Assembly: GCA_002339265.1 (NCBI GenBank)
Contig: DDKG01000016.1
Coordinates: 1 to 21,047 of the forward strand
From: Massilia sp. UBA2604
GTDB taxonomy: Bacteria; Pseudomonadota; Gammaproteobacteria; Burkholderiales; Burkholderiaceae_D
Reading direction: 5' to 3'
DNA length: 21,047 nt
The first letter of the stretch is position 1, and every line of letters starts with the position of its first letter. The notes below the pieces were generated by a model. That model was not told the origin of the DNA, made no database searches, and saw nothing but the letters and a program-made list of their open reading frames with translations. Made by a program: the position numbers and the translations under genes. Positions 15,040 through 21,047 of this stretch are shown here, in pieces.

Positions 15040-16416
15040 ATGGCAAAAGCAAAAACCAACTACACCTGCAGCGAGTGCGGCGCGATCGCCAGCCGCTGGA
15101 CCGGCCAGTGCGCCGACTGCAAGGCCTGGAACACGATGGTCGAGACCGTCGTCGACACGCCCGGCGTCAACCGCATGTCGCAGACCCCGCACCGCAGCCT
15201 GGCGCAAACGGCGCCGGTCTTGTCCCTGGCCGACATCGAGGCGATCGACGTGCCGCGCTTCGGCACCGGCATCGAGGAATTCGACCGCGTGCTGGGCGGC
15301 GGCCTGGTGGCCGGCGGCGTGGTCCTGATCGGCGGCGACCCCGGCATCGGCAAGTCGACCCTGCTGCTGCAGGCGCTGTCGAGCCTATCCACGGTCCGCA
15401 GTACGCTCTATGTCAGCGGCGAGGAATCCGGCGCCCAGATCGCGCTGCGCGCCAAGCGCCTGGCGGTGGACGCGAAAGACCTCAAATTGCAGGCCGAGAT
15501 CCAGCTCGAGAAAATCCTCGGCACCATCGCCGACCTCAAGCCGGACGTCGTGGTGATCGACTCGATCCAGACCATGTATTCGGATGCGCTGACCTCGGCC
15601 CCCGGCTCGGTGGCCCAGGTGCGCGAATGCGCCGCCCAGCTCACGCGCGTGGCCAAGCAGACCGGCGTCACCATCATCCTGGTCGGCCACGTCACCAAGG
15701 AAGGCGCGCTGGCCGGCCCGCGCGTTCTGGAACACATCGTCGACACCGTGCTCTATTTTGAAGGCGACACGCAATCGAGCTACCGCCTGGTGCGGGCCAT
15801 CAAGAACCGCTTCGGCGCGGTGAACGAGCTGGGCGTGTTCGCGATGACCGAGAAGGGCCTGAAAGGCGTGTCGAATCCTTCGGCCCTGTTCCTGTCGCAG
15901 CACGACAGCCAGGTGCCGGGCTCCTGTGTGATGGTGACGCAGGAGGGAACCAGGCCTTTGCTCGTGGAGATTCAAGCGCTGGTCGACACCAGCCACCTGC
16001 CCAATGCGCGCCGCCTGTCGGTCGGCCTGGAACAGAACCGCCTGGCGATGCTGCTGGCGGTCCTGCACCGGCACGCCGGCATCGCGGCCTTCGACCAGGA
16101 CGTGTTCATCAACGCCGTTGGCGGCGTCAAGATCACCGAACCGGCGGCCGACCTTGCAGTCCTGTTGGCGATCAACTCGTCGATGCGCAACAAGCCGCTG
16201 CCGCGTGGCCTGGTGGTGTTCGGCGAGGTCGGCCTGGCCGGCGAAATCCGTCCGGCGCCGCGCGGCCAGGAGCGCTTGCGCGAAGCGGCCAAGCTGGGCT
16301 TCTCGCTGGCGGTGATCCCGAAATCGAATGCGCCGAAGGCCAAGATCGAGGGCATGAGCATCATCGCTGTCGAACGCATCGAGGAGGCCTTCAACAAGTT
16401 GCGCGAGATCGACTGA
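15040..16416 (+). CDS. radA: DNA repair protein RadA
   Basis: A 458-residue RecA-like ATPase that helps branch migration and processing of recombination intermediates. The N-terminal zinc finger has C10-x2-C13 and C24-x2-C27. Walker A is GGDPGIGKST (98-107), Walker B is in VVVIDSIQTMY, and the RadA-specific KNRFG motif is at 255-259. The C-terminal third is the Lon protease-like domain (PRGLVVFGEVGLAGEIRPAPRG) without protease activity in this family. I chose the ATG at 15040 because MAKAKTNYTCSECG matches the family start. An in-frame ATG at 14950 would fall inside the REP pair. No clear ribosome binding site is visible. The gene appears separated from alr by the hairpins, so its promoter lies in or after them. 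Confidence 0.96.
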   Translation: MAKAKTNYTCSECGAIASRWTGQCADCKAWNTMVETVVDTPGVNRMSQTPHRSLAQTAPVLSLADIEAIDVPRFGTGIEEFDRVLGGGLVAGGVVLIGGDPGIGKSTLLLQALSSLSTVRSTLYVSGEESGAQIALRAKRLAVDAKDLKLQAEIQLEKILGTIADLKPDVVVIDSIQTMYSDALTSAPGSVAQVRECAAQLTRVAKQTGVTIILVGHVTKEGALAGPRVLEHIVDTVLYFEGDTQSSYRLVRAIKNRFGAVNELGVFAMTEKGLKGVSNPSALFLSQHDSQVPGSCVMVTQEGTRPLLVEIQALVDTSHLPNARRLSVGLEQNRLAMLLAVLHRHAGIAAFDQDVFINAVGGVKITEPAADLAVLLAINSSMRNKPLPRGLVVFGEVGLAGEIRPAPRGQERLREAAKLGFSLAVIPKSNAPKAKIEGMSIIAVERIEEAFNKLREID

Positions 16417-16473
16417 CGGTCAATACGATCCTGGCAGGTCGGACCAAGGGCTGTCGGATTTCCTGGAAGATTC

Positions 16474-16479
16474 TATAAT
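16474..16479 (+). promoter_or_regulatory. Consensus -10 box for the PilZ gene
   Basis: A perfect TATAAT lies 36 nt before the GTG at 16510. The matching -35 (CTGTCG, 16451-16456) is only half consensus. Transcription would begin near 16486, which argues against the TTG at 16486 as the start codon and for the GTG at 16510. Confidence 0.5.
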
Positions 16480-16509
16480 TGTGTCTTGTTCACTGTCACG
16501 GATAAACAC

Positions 16510-16830
16510 GTGTTTCAAGACCAAAGGAAATCTCCCCGCAAGGTATACCGCACCAAGGCCATGCTTGCCATGGATGGACAGCCGCCCATCGGCGGCAAGA
16601 CCACCGACGTCGGCGCCAATGGCGTGAGCATCAGCCTGACCGATCCGCTGGCGGTCGGGCAGGGCGGCCAACTGGCCTTCGACCTGCTGGTCGAGGGCAG
16701 CTTCGTCACCATCAATACGCGGGTCAAGGTGTCATATTGCATCTTCAGCAGCGGCGAATTCAAGGTCGGCTTCCAGTTCCTGCAGCCCGACCTGGCGGCG
16801 GTGACGGCGCTGGCGCGCTTCATGCGATAA
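16510..16830 (+). CDS. Single-domain PilZ protein, putative cyclic-di-GMP receptor
   Basis: A 106-residue cytoplasmic protein consisting of one PilZ domain. The arginine motif is R6-x3-R10 and the second motif is D33-V-G-A-N-G38, followed by the expected beta-barrel strands up to FKVGFQFLQPD. The usual (D/N)-x-S-x2-G has glycine in place of serine, so binding may be weaker; this needs testing. Such small PilZ proteins relay cyclic-di-GMP levels to motility, pili or polysaccharide systems; the target here is unknown. I chose the GTG at 16510, with ACGGA about 8 nt upstream; a TTG at 16486 in the same frame would add eight residues but coincides with the predicted transcription start. It follows radA by 93 nt but seems to have its own promoter. 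Confidence 0.82.
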   Translation: MFQDQRKSPRKVYRTKAMLAMDGQPPIGGKTTDVGANGVSISLTDPLAVGQGGQLAFDLLVEGSFVTINTRVKVSYCIFSSGEFKVGFQFLQPDLAAVTALARFMR

Positions 16831-16867
16831 GGGTCTCGGCCTGGTAACACCAGTATGTAAACGACAA

Positions 16868-16893
16868 GCGGCGAGCGCCATCGGCCTCGCCGC
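16868..16893. terminator. Hairpin between convergent genes
   Basis: GCGGCGAG (16868-16875) pairs with CTCGCCGC (16886-16893) around a 10-nt loop. It lies between the PilZ stop and the stop of the small minus-strand gene, a natural place for a two-way terminator. The T tract is poor on both strands. Confidence 0.35.
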
Positions 16894-16924
16894 CTGCTAT
16901 GTGACCCACTGAGCGGGCCGTTCG

Positions 16925-17074
16925 CTATTCGTGATAGCGGTCGTGCAAATCGCTGGAACTGCCACGGATCTCCTGATAGATCTCGAACGCCACGAGGGCG
17001 GCCAGTCCGCTCAGAATCCCCATCACCATCAGATCTAACATATACAACCAAACGCCTTTCGGCATCCCCTCCAT
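16925..17074 (-). CDS. Small single-pass membrane protein, hypothetical
   Basis: A 49-residue frame (ATG at 17074, TAG at 16925-16927) with one clear hydrophobic helix, roughly residues 8-31 (VWLYMLDLMVMGILSGLAAL, then VAFE), followed by a charged tail EIYQEIRGSSSDLHDRYHE. This is the build of a genuine small membrane protein and unlike the Arg/Pro/Gly-rich shadows common in this GC-rich DNA. The start is uncertain: ATGs at 17065 and 17041 are in frame, and the latter has AAGG about 13 nt upstream and would give 38 residues. It converges on the PilZ gene and is divergent from pstS. I recognise no family. The function is unknown. Confidence 0.45.
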   Translation of the reverse strand: MEGMPKGVWLYMLDLMVMGILSGLAALVAFEIYQEIRGSSSDLHDRYHE

Positions 17075-17210
17075 GTCATGACTACCATCTCAGGGTAGCA
17101 GGCAATGGAGTATTTACAAGACTCCACAATGCGGAACATGACAATATTCGGTTGACGCCGATTTCCTTCCGCGCGCCACGCCGCGCCCGGGGATGACATC
17201 CTTGCGCGCG

Positions 17211-17228
17211 TGTCATGTTCATGTCACA
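17211..17228 (+). promoter_or_regulatory. Pho box 1 upstream of pstS
   Basis: Two TGTCA-type half sites (GTCA at 17212 and 17223) lie 11 nt apart, the spacing of PhoB direct repeats. The second half site reads ATGTCACA, slightly off consensus. It lies 11 nt upstream of Pho box 2. Confidence 0.65.
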
Positions 17229-17239
17229 TAGACCAAATA

Positions 17240-17257
17240 TGTCATGAACCTGTCATA
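17240..17257 (+). promoter_or_regulatory. Pho box 2 upstream of pstS
   Basis: TGTCATGAACCTGTCATA contains two GTCAT half sites exactly 11 nt apart (17241 and 17252), a near-perfect PhoB binding site. In PhoB-dependent promoters this site replaces the -35 box; a poor -10 (around TTAGAC, 17266-17271) follows at about the right distance. Confidence 0.8.
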
Positions 17258-17325
17258 TTCGCCCGTTAGACTTCGCCTCATCGTCAGCGGGACCGTCCCG
17301 TGGTGTCACTTCCAAAGGATCCGAT

Positions 17326-18360
17326 ATGCGCATGAAGCACCTCCTCGTCTCGATCGCCCTGGCCGCAATGGCATTCTCCGCCAGCGCCCAGAACGTCAAC
17401 ATCACCGGCGCAGGCGCGACCTTCCCATACCCGATCTATGCCAAGTGGGCCGAGCTGTACAAGGCGGCCTCCGGCGTCGGCCTCAATTACCAATCGGTGG
17501 GTTCGGGCGCCGGCATCAAGCAGATCAAGGCCAAGACTGTCGATTTCGGCGCGTCCGACATGCCGCTGGCGGCAAATGAACTGAATGCCGCGGGCCTGTT
17601 CCAGTTCCCGGCCATCATGGGCGGCGTGGTGCCGATCGTGAACCTGGACGGCATCGCCCCGGGCCAGATGAAGCTGAGCGGCGCCGTCATCGCCGACATC
17701 TACATGGGCAAGATCACCAAGTGGAATGCGCCACAGATCGCCGCGCTGAACCCTGGTGTCAAGCTGCCGGCCAACGACATTACCGTCATTCGCCGCGCCG
17801 ACAGCTCGGGCACCTCGTTCCTGTGGACCGACTACCTGAGCAAGGTCAGCCCGACCTGGAAATCGACCATCGGCGCCGGCACCACCGTCAAGTGGGCCGT
17901 GGGCGTGGGCGGCAAGGGCAACGAGGGCGTGGCCGCCAACGTGCAGCGCATCAAGGGCGGTATCGGCTACGTCGAGTGGGCCTATGCCAAGAAGAACAAG
18001 ATGGCGCATACCCAGCTGCAAGCCGCGGACGGCAGCTGGCTGCAACCGTCGGACGATGCCTTCAAGGCCGCCGCTGCCGGCGCCGACTGGAAGGGCACCC
18101 CGGGCTTCGCCGTGGTATTGACCCACCAGCCGGGCAAGGGCGCTTGGCCGGTCACCGGCGCCTCGTACATCCTGGTGCACAAGAGCCAGGTTGCCGCCAA
18201 GGGCCAGCAAGTGCTGAAGTTCTTCGACTGGGCCTACAAGAACGGCGCGCCTGCCGCCGCCGACCTGGACTACGTGCCGATGCCGGCCGAAGTCACCAAG
18301 CTGGTGCAGGATGCCTGGCGCGCCAACCTGAAGGACACCGCCGGCAAGGCGCTCTGGTAA
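17326..18360 (+). CDS. pstS: Phosphate ABC transporter substrate-binding protein PstS
   Basis: A 344-residue periplasmic protein that binds inorganic phosphate and delivers it to the PstCA channel. A signal peptide ends in SASA with cleavage likely after A21. Phosphate-site segments are seen in order: GAGATFPYPIYAKW, SVGSGAGIKQI, DFGASDMPL and RRADSSGTSFLWTDYL. The ATG at 17326 has AAAGGA 6 nt upstream; the ATG two codons later is a less likely alternative. Two Pho boxes lie just upstream, so expression should rise under phosphate starvation through PhoB. It is the first gene of the pst cluster, and the hairpin after it may let pstS be expressed more than the membrane genes. Confidence 0.97.
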   Translation: MRMKHLLVSIALAAMAFSASAQNVNITGAGATFPYPIYAKWAELYKAASGVGLNYQSVGSGAGIKQIKAKTVDFGASDMPLAANELNAAGLFQFPAIMGGVVPIVNLDGIAPGQMKLSGAVIADIYMGKITKWNAPQIAALNPGVKLPANDITVIRRADSSGTSFLWTDYLSKVSPTWKSTIGAGTTVKWAVGVGGKGNEGVAANVQRIKGGIGYVEWAYAKKNKMAHTQLQAADGSWLQPSDDAFKAAAAGADWKGTPGFAVVLTHQPGKGAWPVTGASYILVHKSQVAAKGQQVLKFFDWAYKNGAPAAADLDYVPMPAEVTKLVQDAWRANLKDTAGKALW

Positions 18361-18378
18361 GCGAATTTTTTTGAACCC

Positions 18379-18405
18379 GGAGGGGCCGGCATGACCGGTC
18401 CTTCC
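18379..18405 (+). promoter_or_regulatory. Intercistronic hairpin pstS-pstC
   Basis: GGAGGGGCCGG (18379-18389) pairs with CCGGTCCTTCC (18395-18405) over 11 positions, two of them G-U, around a 5-nt loop. No T tract follows, so it resembles a 3' stabiliser or partial stop more than a full terminator. Its place 19 nt after the pstS stop suits uneven expression of binding protein and permease. Confidence 0.5.
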
Positions 18406-18416
18406 GCACGCCAGCA

Positions 18417-18449
18417 ATATTGACAAAACGATATTGATAACGATATTGA
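18417..18449 (+). repeat. Three AT-rich direct repeats before pstC
   Basis: ATATTGA occurs at 18417-18423, 18431-18437 and 18443-18449, the last two within CGATATTGA. The patch is strikingly AT-rich for this genome and ends 7 nt before the pstC ATG. It occupies the place where a ribosome binding site should be; none is visible. Confidence 0.6.
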
Positions 18450-18456
18450 CCACACT

Positions 18457-19482
18457 ATGAGCGCCCACCCATCCGTGTCCGTGAACGACCTGCCTGCGAA
18501 GGCAGCGGCCCAGGCCGACACCTTCGAGACTCCCGCCCTGCGCAACACCATGCGCAACCAGCGCCTGCAGGACTTCTTCTTCCATAAAGTCACCTGGCTG
18601 TTCGCAGCCTCGGTGCTGGCGGTGCTGGTCGGCATCATCATTTCGCTGGCGATCGGCGCCGCACCGGCGTTCGCCGAGTTCGGTCCGGCCTTCATCACCC
18701 GCGTCGAGTGGGATCCGGTCAACGACCAGTACGGCGCCATGATCGCGATCTACGGCACCCTGGCCACCTCGATCATCGCGCTGGCGGTGGCGTTCCCGAT
18801 CAGCTTCGGCATCGCGCTGTTCCTGACCGAGATCTGCCCGGTCTGGCTGCGCCGTCCGCTGGGCACCGCGGTCGAACTGCTGGCCGGCGTGCCGTCGATC
18901 ATCTACGGCATGTGGGGCCTGTTCGTGTTCGCGCCGCTGTTCGCCGAATACGTGCAGCCGGCGCTCAAGGAAACGCTGGGCCAGCTGCCGCTGATCGGCG
19001 TCGTGTTCCAGGGCCCGGTGATGGGCATCGGCATCCTGACCGCCGGCCTGATCCTGGCGATCATGATCATTCCATTCATCGCCTCGGTGATGCGCGACGT
19101 GTTCGAGATCGTCCCGACCGTGCTGAAGGAATCGGCATACGGCCTGGGCTGCACCAAGTGGGAAGTGGTGCGCAAGGTGGTGCTGCCATACACCCGCAAC
19201 GGCGTCGTCGGCGGCGTGATGCTGGGCCTGGGCCGCGCCCTGGGCGAGACCATGGCGGTGACCTTCGTGATCGGTAACTCGCACGGCATCTCGGCCTCGC
19301 TGTTCTCGGCCGGTAATTCGATTTCGTCGACCCTGGCCAATGAATTCGCCGAAGCCGCCACCGCGCTGCACTCGTCGGCCCTGTTCGCGCTGGCGCTGAT
19401 CCTGTTCGCGATCACCTTCATCGTGCTGTCGGCGGCGAAGCTGATGCTGATGGGTATGTCCCGCAACGAAGGCACCAAATAA
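18457..19482 (+). CDS. pstC: Phosphate ABC transporter permease PstC
   Basis: A 341-residue inner-membrane permease that forms the phosphate channel with PstA. A hydrophilic N-terminal tail of about 45 residues precedes the first membrane helix (about 47-68). Further helices include [23 protein letters not shown] and [15 protein letters not shown]. The cytoplasmic loop that contacts the ATPase ([29 protein letters not shown] region) has the EAA pattern and is followed by [12 protein letters not shown]. Length is normal to slightly long. No Shine-Dalgarno sequence precedes the ATG at 18457; an internal ATG (residue 32) would shorten the tail but has no better site. The next gene starts 13 nt after the stop. 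Confidence 0.95.
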   Translation: MSAHPSVSVNDLPAKAAAQADTFETPALRNTMRNQRLQDFFFHKVTWLFAASVLAVLVGIIISLAIGAAPAFAEFGPAFITRVEWDPVNDQYGAMIAIYGTLATSIIALAVAFPISFGIALFLTEICPVWLRRPLGTAVELLAGVPSIIYGMWGLFVFAPLFAEYVQPALKETLGQLPLIGVVFQGPVMGIGILTAGLILAIMIIPFIASVMRDVFEIVPTVLKESAYGLGCTKWEVVRKVVLPYTRNGVVGGVMLGLGRALGETMAVTFVIGNSHGISASLFSAGNSISSTLANEFAEAATALHSSALFALALILFAITFIVLSAAKLMLMGMSRNEGTK

Positions 19483-19495
19483 GAAGGCCATAGAG

Positions 19496-20356
19496 ATGAA
19501 CAACGCAATCAAGAACCCCGTCTACCGCAAGCGCCTGCTGGCCCACCGCGTCGGCATCACGCTATCGGTGTGCGCCATGGGCATCGGCCTGGCCTTCCTG
19601 GCCTGGATCCTGGGCACATTGCTGTACAACGGCTTCGGCGCCCTGGCCGGCACCCTGTTCACGAATGACACCCCGGCCCCGGGCACCCCGGGCGGGGGCC
19701 TGCGCAACGCCATCGTCGGCTCGCTGATGATGGTCGGCCTGTCGACCCTGGTGAGCACCCCGATCGGCATCCTGGCCGGCATCTACCTGGCAGAGTACGG
19801 CGAGAACAACAAGTTCGCCCAGATCACCCGCTTCGTGACCGACATCATGCTGTCGGCCCCGTCGATCGTGATCGGCCTGTTCGTGTATGCGATCTACGTC
19901 GCCAACGTCCAGCACTTCTCGGGCTATGCCGGCGCCATCGCGCTGTCCCTGATCGCGGTGCCGGTCGTGGTGCGCACCACCGACAATATGCTGCGCCTGG
20001 TGCCGTCGAGCCTGCTGGAAGCGGCCTACGCCCTCGGCGCGCCGCACTGGAAGGTGGCGATGACGGTGCGCCTGCGCGCCGTCAAGGCCGGCGTCGTGAC
20101 CGGGGTGCTGCTGGCGATTGCCCGCGTGGCCGGCGAAACCGCGCCGCTGCTGTTCACCGCGCTGAACAACCAGTTCTACAGCCATGACATGAACGCGCCG
20201 CTGGCCAACCTGCCGGTCGTGATCTACCAGTTCGCGATGAGCCCGTACGACGACTGGCGTTCGCTGGCCTGGGGTGGTGCACTGCTCGTGACCGCTACCG
20301 TGCTGCTGCTGAACATCATTTCGCGCACCATGTTCGCCCAAAAAACTCCGCGTTAA
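19496..20356 (+). CDS. pstA: Phosphate ABC transporter permease PstA
   Basis: A 286-residue inner-membrane permease, partner of PstC. About six hydrophobic helices are visible, beginning near residue 20. The ATPase-contact loop [21 protein letters not shown] follows LLEAAY, and the conserved [14 protein letters not shown] segment comes next. Family-typical text such as [14 protein letters not shown] and [14 protein letters not shown] supports the assignment. The ATG at 19496 is preceded by AAGAAGG about 8 nt upstream, a good ribosome binding site overlapping the pstC stop, so the two permeases are probably made in step. Confidence 0.96.
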   Translation: MNNAIKNPVYRKRLLAHRVGITLSVCAMGIGLAFLAWILGTLLYNGFGALAGTLFTNDTPAPGTPGGGLRNAIVGSLMMVGLSTLVSTPIGILAGIYLAEYGENNKFAQITRFVTDIMLSAPSIVIGLFVYAIYVANVQHFSGYAGAIALSLIAVPVVVRTTDNMLRLVPSSLLEAAYALGAPHWKVAMTVRLRAVKAGVVTGVLLAIARVAGETAPLLFTALNNQFYSHDMNAPLANLPVVIYQFAMSPYDDWRSLAWGGALLVTATVLLLNIISRTMFAQKTPR

Positions 20357-20391
20357 TCCGAATAACGTCGCACCCTGATAAAGACAAAGTG

Positions 20392-21047
20392 ATGAACCAA
20401 GCCATGCTCAATACGACTCCGGCGCCGGCCGCCGCCAAAGCCAAGACGATCGAAATCCAGGGCCTGAACTTCTTTTACGGTAAAACGCAGAGCCTGAAAA
20501 ATGTTTCGCTCGACATCCACGCCAAGCAGGTGACGGCCTTCATCGGCCCGTCGGGCTGCGGCAAGTCGACCCTGCTGCGCACGCTGAACCGGATGTACGA
20601 CCTGTACCCGGGCCAGCGCGCCGAAGGCTCGATCATGTACCGCGGCCGCAACATCCTGGAGCCGGGTGTCGACGTCAACATGCTGCGCGCCAAGGTCGGC
20701 ATGGTGTTCCAGAAGCCGACCCCGTTCCCGATGTCGATCTACGACAACATCGCCTTCGGCGTGCGCCTGTACGAAAACCTCTCCAAGGGCGAGATGGACG
20801 AGCGCGTGGAGTGGGCGCTGAAGAAGGCGGCGCTGTGGGAAGAAGCCAAGGATAAGCTGAACAAGAGCGGCCTGTCGCTGTCGGGCGGCCAGCAGCAGCG
20901 CCTGTGCATCGCACGCGGCGTGGCGGTGAAGCCTGATGTGTTGCTGCTGGACGAGCCGACCTCGGCGCTGGACCCGATCTCGACCGCCAAGATCGAAGAA
21001 CTGATCAGCGAGCTGAAGCAGGATTACACGATCACCATCGTGACCCA
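20392..21047 (+). CDS. pstB: Phosphate ABC transporter ATPase PstB (3' truncated by window)
   Basis: The first 218 codons of the ATP-binding subunit that powers PstCA. Walker [10 protein letters not shown] is at residues 52-60, the ABC signature LSGGQQQRL begins at 163, and Walker B with the following loop ([12 protein letters not shown]) is at 183-194. About 40 residues, including the switch histidine, should lie beyond the right edge. The ATG at 20392 or the one four codons later could be the start; a short AAAG patch precedes the first. It lies 35 nt after pstA. phoU would be expected next but is outside the window. Confidence 0.97.
   Translation, partial: MNQAMLNTTPAPAAAKAKTIEIQGLNFFYGKTQSLKNVSLDIHAKQVTAFIGPSGCGKSTLLRTLNRMYDLYPGQRAEGSIMYRGRNILEPGVDVNMLRAKVGMVFQKPTPFPMSIYDNIAFGVRLYENLSKGEMDERVEWALKKAALWEEAKDKLNKSGLSLSGGQQQRLCIARGVAVKPDVLLLDEPTSALDPISTAKIEELISELKQDYTITIVT

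Larger units (their letters stand above)
16831..17325. other. Region between the PilZ gene and pstS
   Basis: This 495-nt stretch holds a hairpin after the PilZ gene (16868-16893), a probable small membrane-protein gene on the minus strand (16925-17074) and two Pho boxes before pstS (17211-17257). The remainder, 17075-17210, holds scattered TGTCAT-like half sites in the opposite orientation (17138-17143 and 17193-17198) that do not form complete boxes. I see nothing else in it. Confidence 0.6.

Noticed and set aside
17138..17198. Opposite-strand Pho box for the small minus-strand gene
   Set aside because: Single half sites at 17138-17143 and 17193-17198 lack a partner 11 nt away, so no complete box is formed.
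18417..18449. CRISPR-like or iteron repeats
   Set aside because: Only three 7-nt repeats with 14- and 12-nt periods; no spacers of even length, no cas genes and no replication gene.
17284..19512. 742-codon open frame on the minus strand
   Set aside because: Antisense of pstS and pstC, with low-complexity His/Arg/Gly translation. The plus-strand genes are unmistakable.

Overview
The window looks like ordinary chromosome of a high-GC betaproteobacterium. Oxalobacteraceae, in the Massilia/Telluria sense, is my best guess. This rests on strong GC bias at third codon positions, the gene families present, TAAAAT/TACAAT-type -10 boxes and short palindromic intergenic repeats. It is an inference from style, not from a marker gene. 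I see no rRNA, tRNA, CRISPR array, prophage or intact insertion sequence.

Layout. Positions 1-541 hold no convincing gene but carry an inverted-repeat element. A MltD-like lytic transglycosylase (minus, 542-1879) is divergent from a DUF1415/DUF1289 pair (2205-2973). Next come a membrane-bound HAMP-PAS-GGDEF-EAL cyclic-di-GMP enzyme (3115-5976) and, overlapping its end, an orphan Tat-exported molybdopterin hydroxylase large subunit (5969-8236). A thioredoxin-like gene (minus, 8311-8745) follows. The tightly overlapped cluster tsaB-rimI-(family 4-like uracil-DNA glycosylase)-DUF1853 occupies 8848-11879. A 444-bp repeat region bounded by 34-bp inverted repeats (11891-12334) separates it from lplT (minus, 12353-13612). 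lplT is divergent from alr (13772-14878). A pair of REP-like hairpins (14886-14986) precedes radA (15040-16416), followed by a small PilZ protein (16510-16830) and a probable unannotated 49-residue membrane protein (minus, 16925-17074). Two tandem Pho boxes then drive pstS-pstC-pstA-pstB; pstB runs off the right edge.

How the genes work together. Envelope maintenance is served by the transglycosylase, alanine racemase and the lysophospholipid flippase. tsaB and rimI serve tRNA and ribosome modification. radA, the glycosylase and possibly DUF1853 relate to DNA repair. Cyclic-di-GMP signalling is represented by one enzyme and one PilZ receptor at separate loci. The pst cluster is the high-affinity phosphate importer of the PhoB regulon.

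Most of the window is core genome. The parts most worth a second look are the uracil-DNA glycosylase with altered catalytic motifs next to a DUF1853 gene of nuclease-like pattern, the partnerless molybdenum hydroxylase fused translationally to a cyclic-di-GMP gene, the small membrane protein between the PilZ gene and pstS, and three different families of palindromic intergenic repeats.
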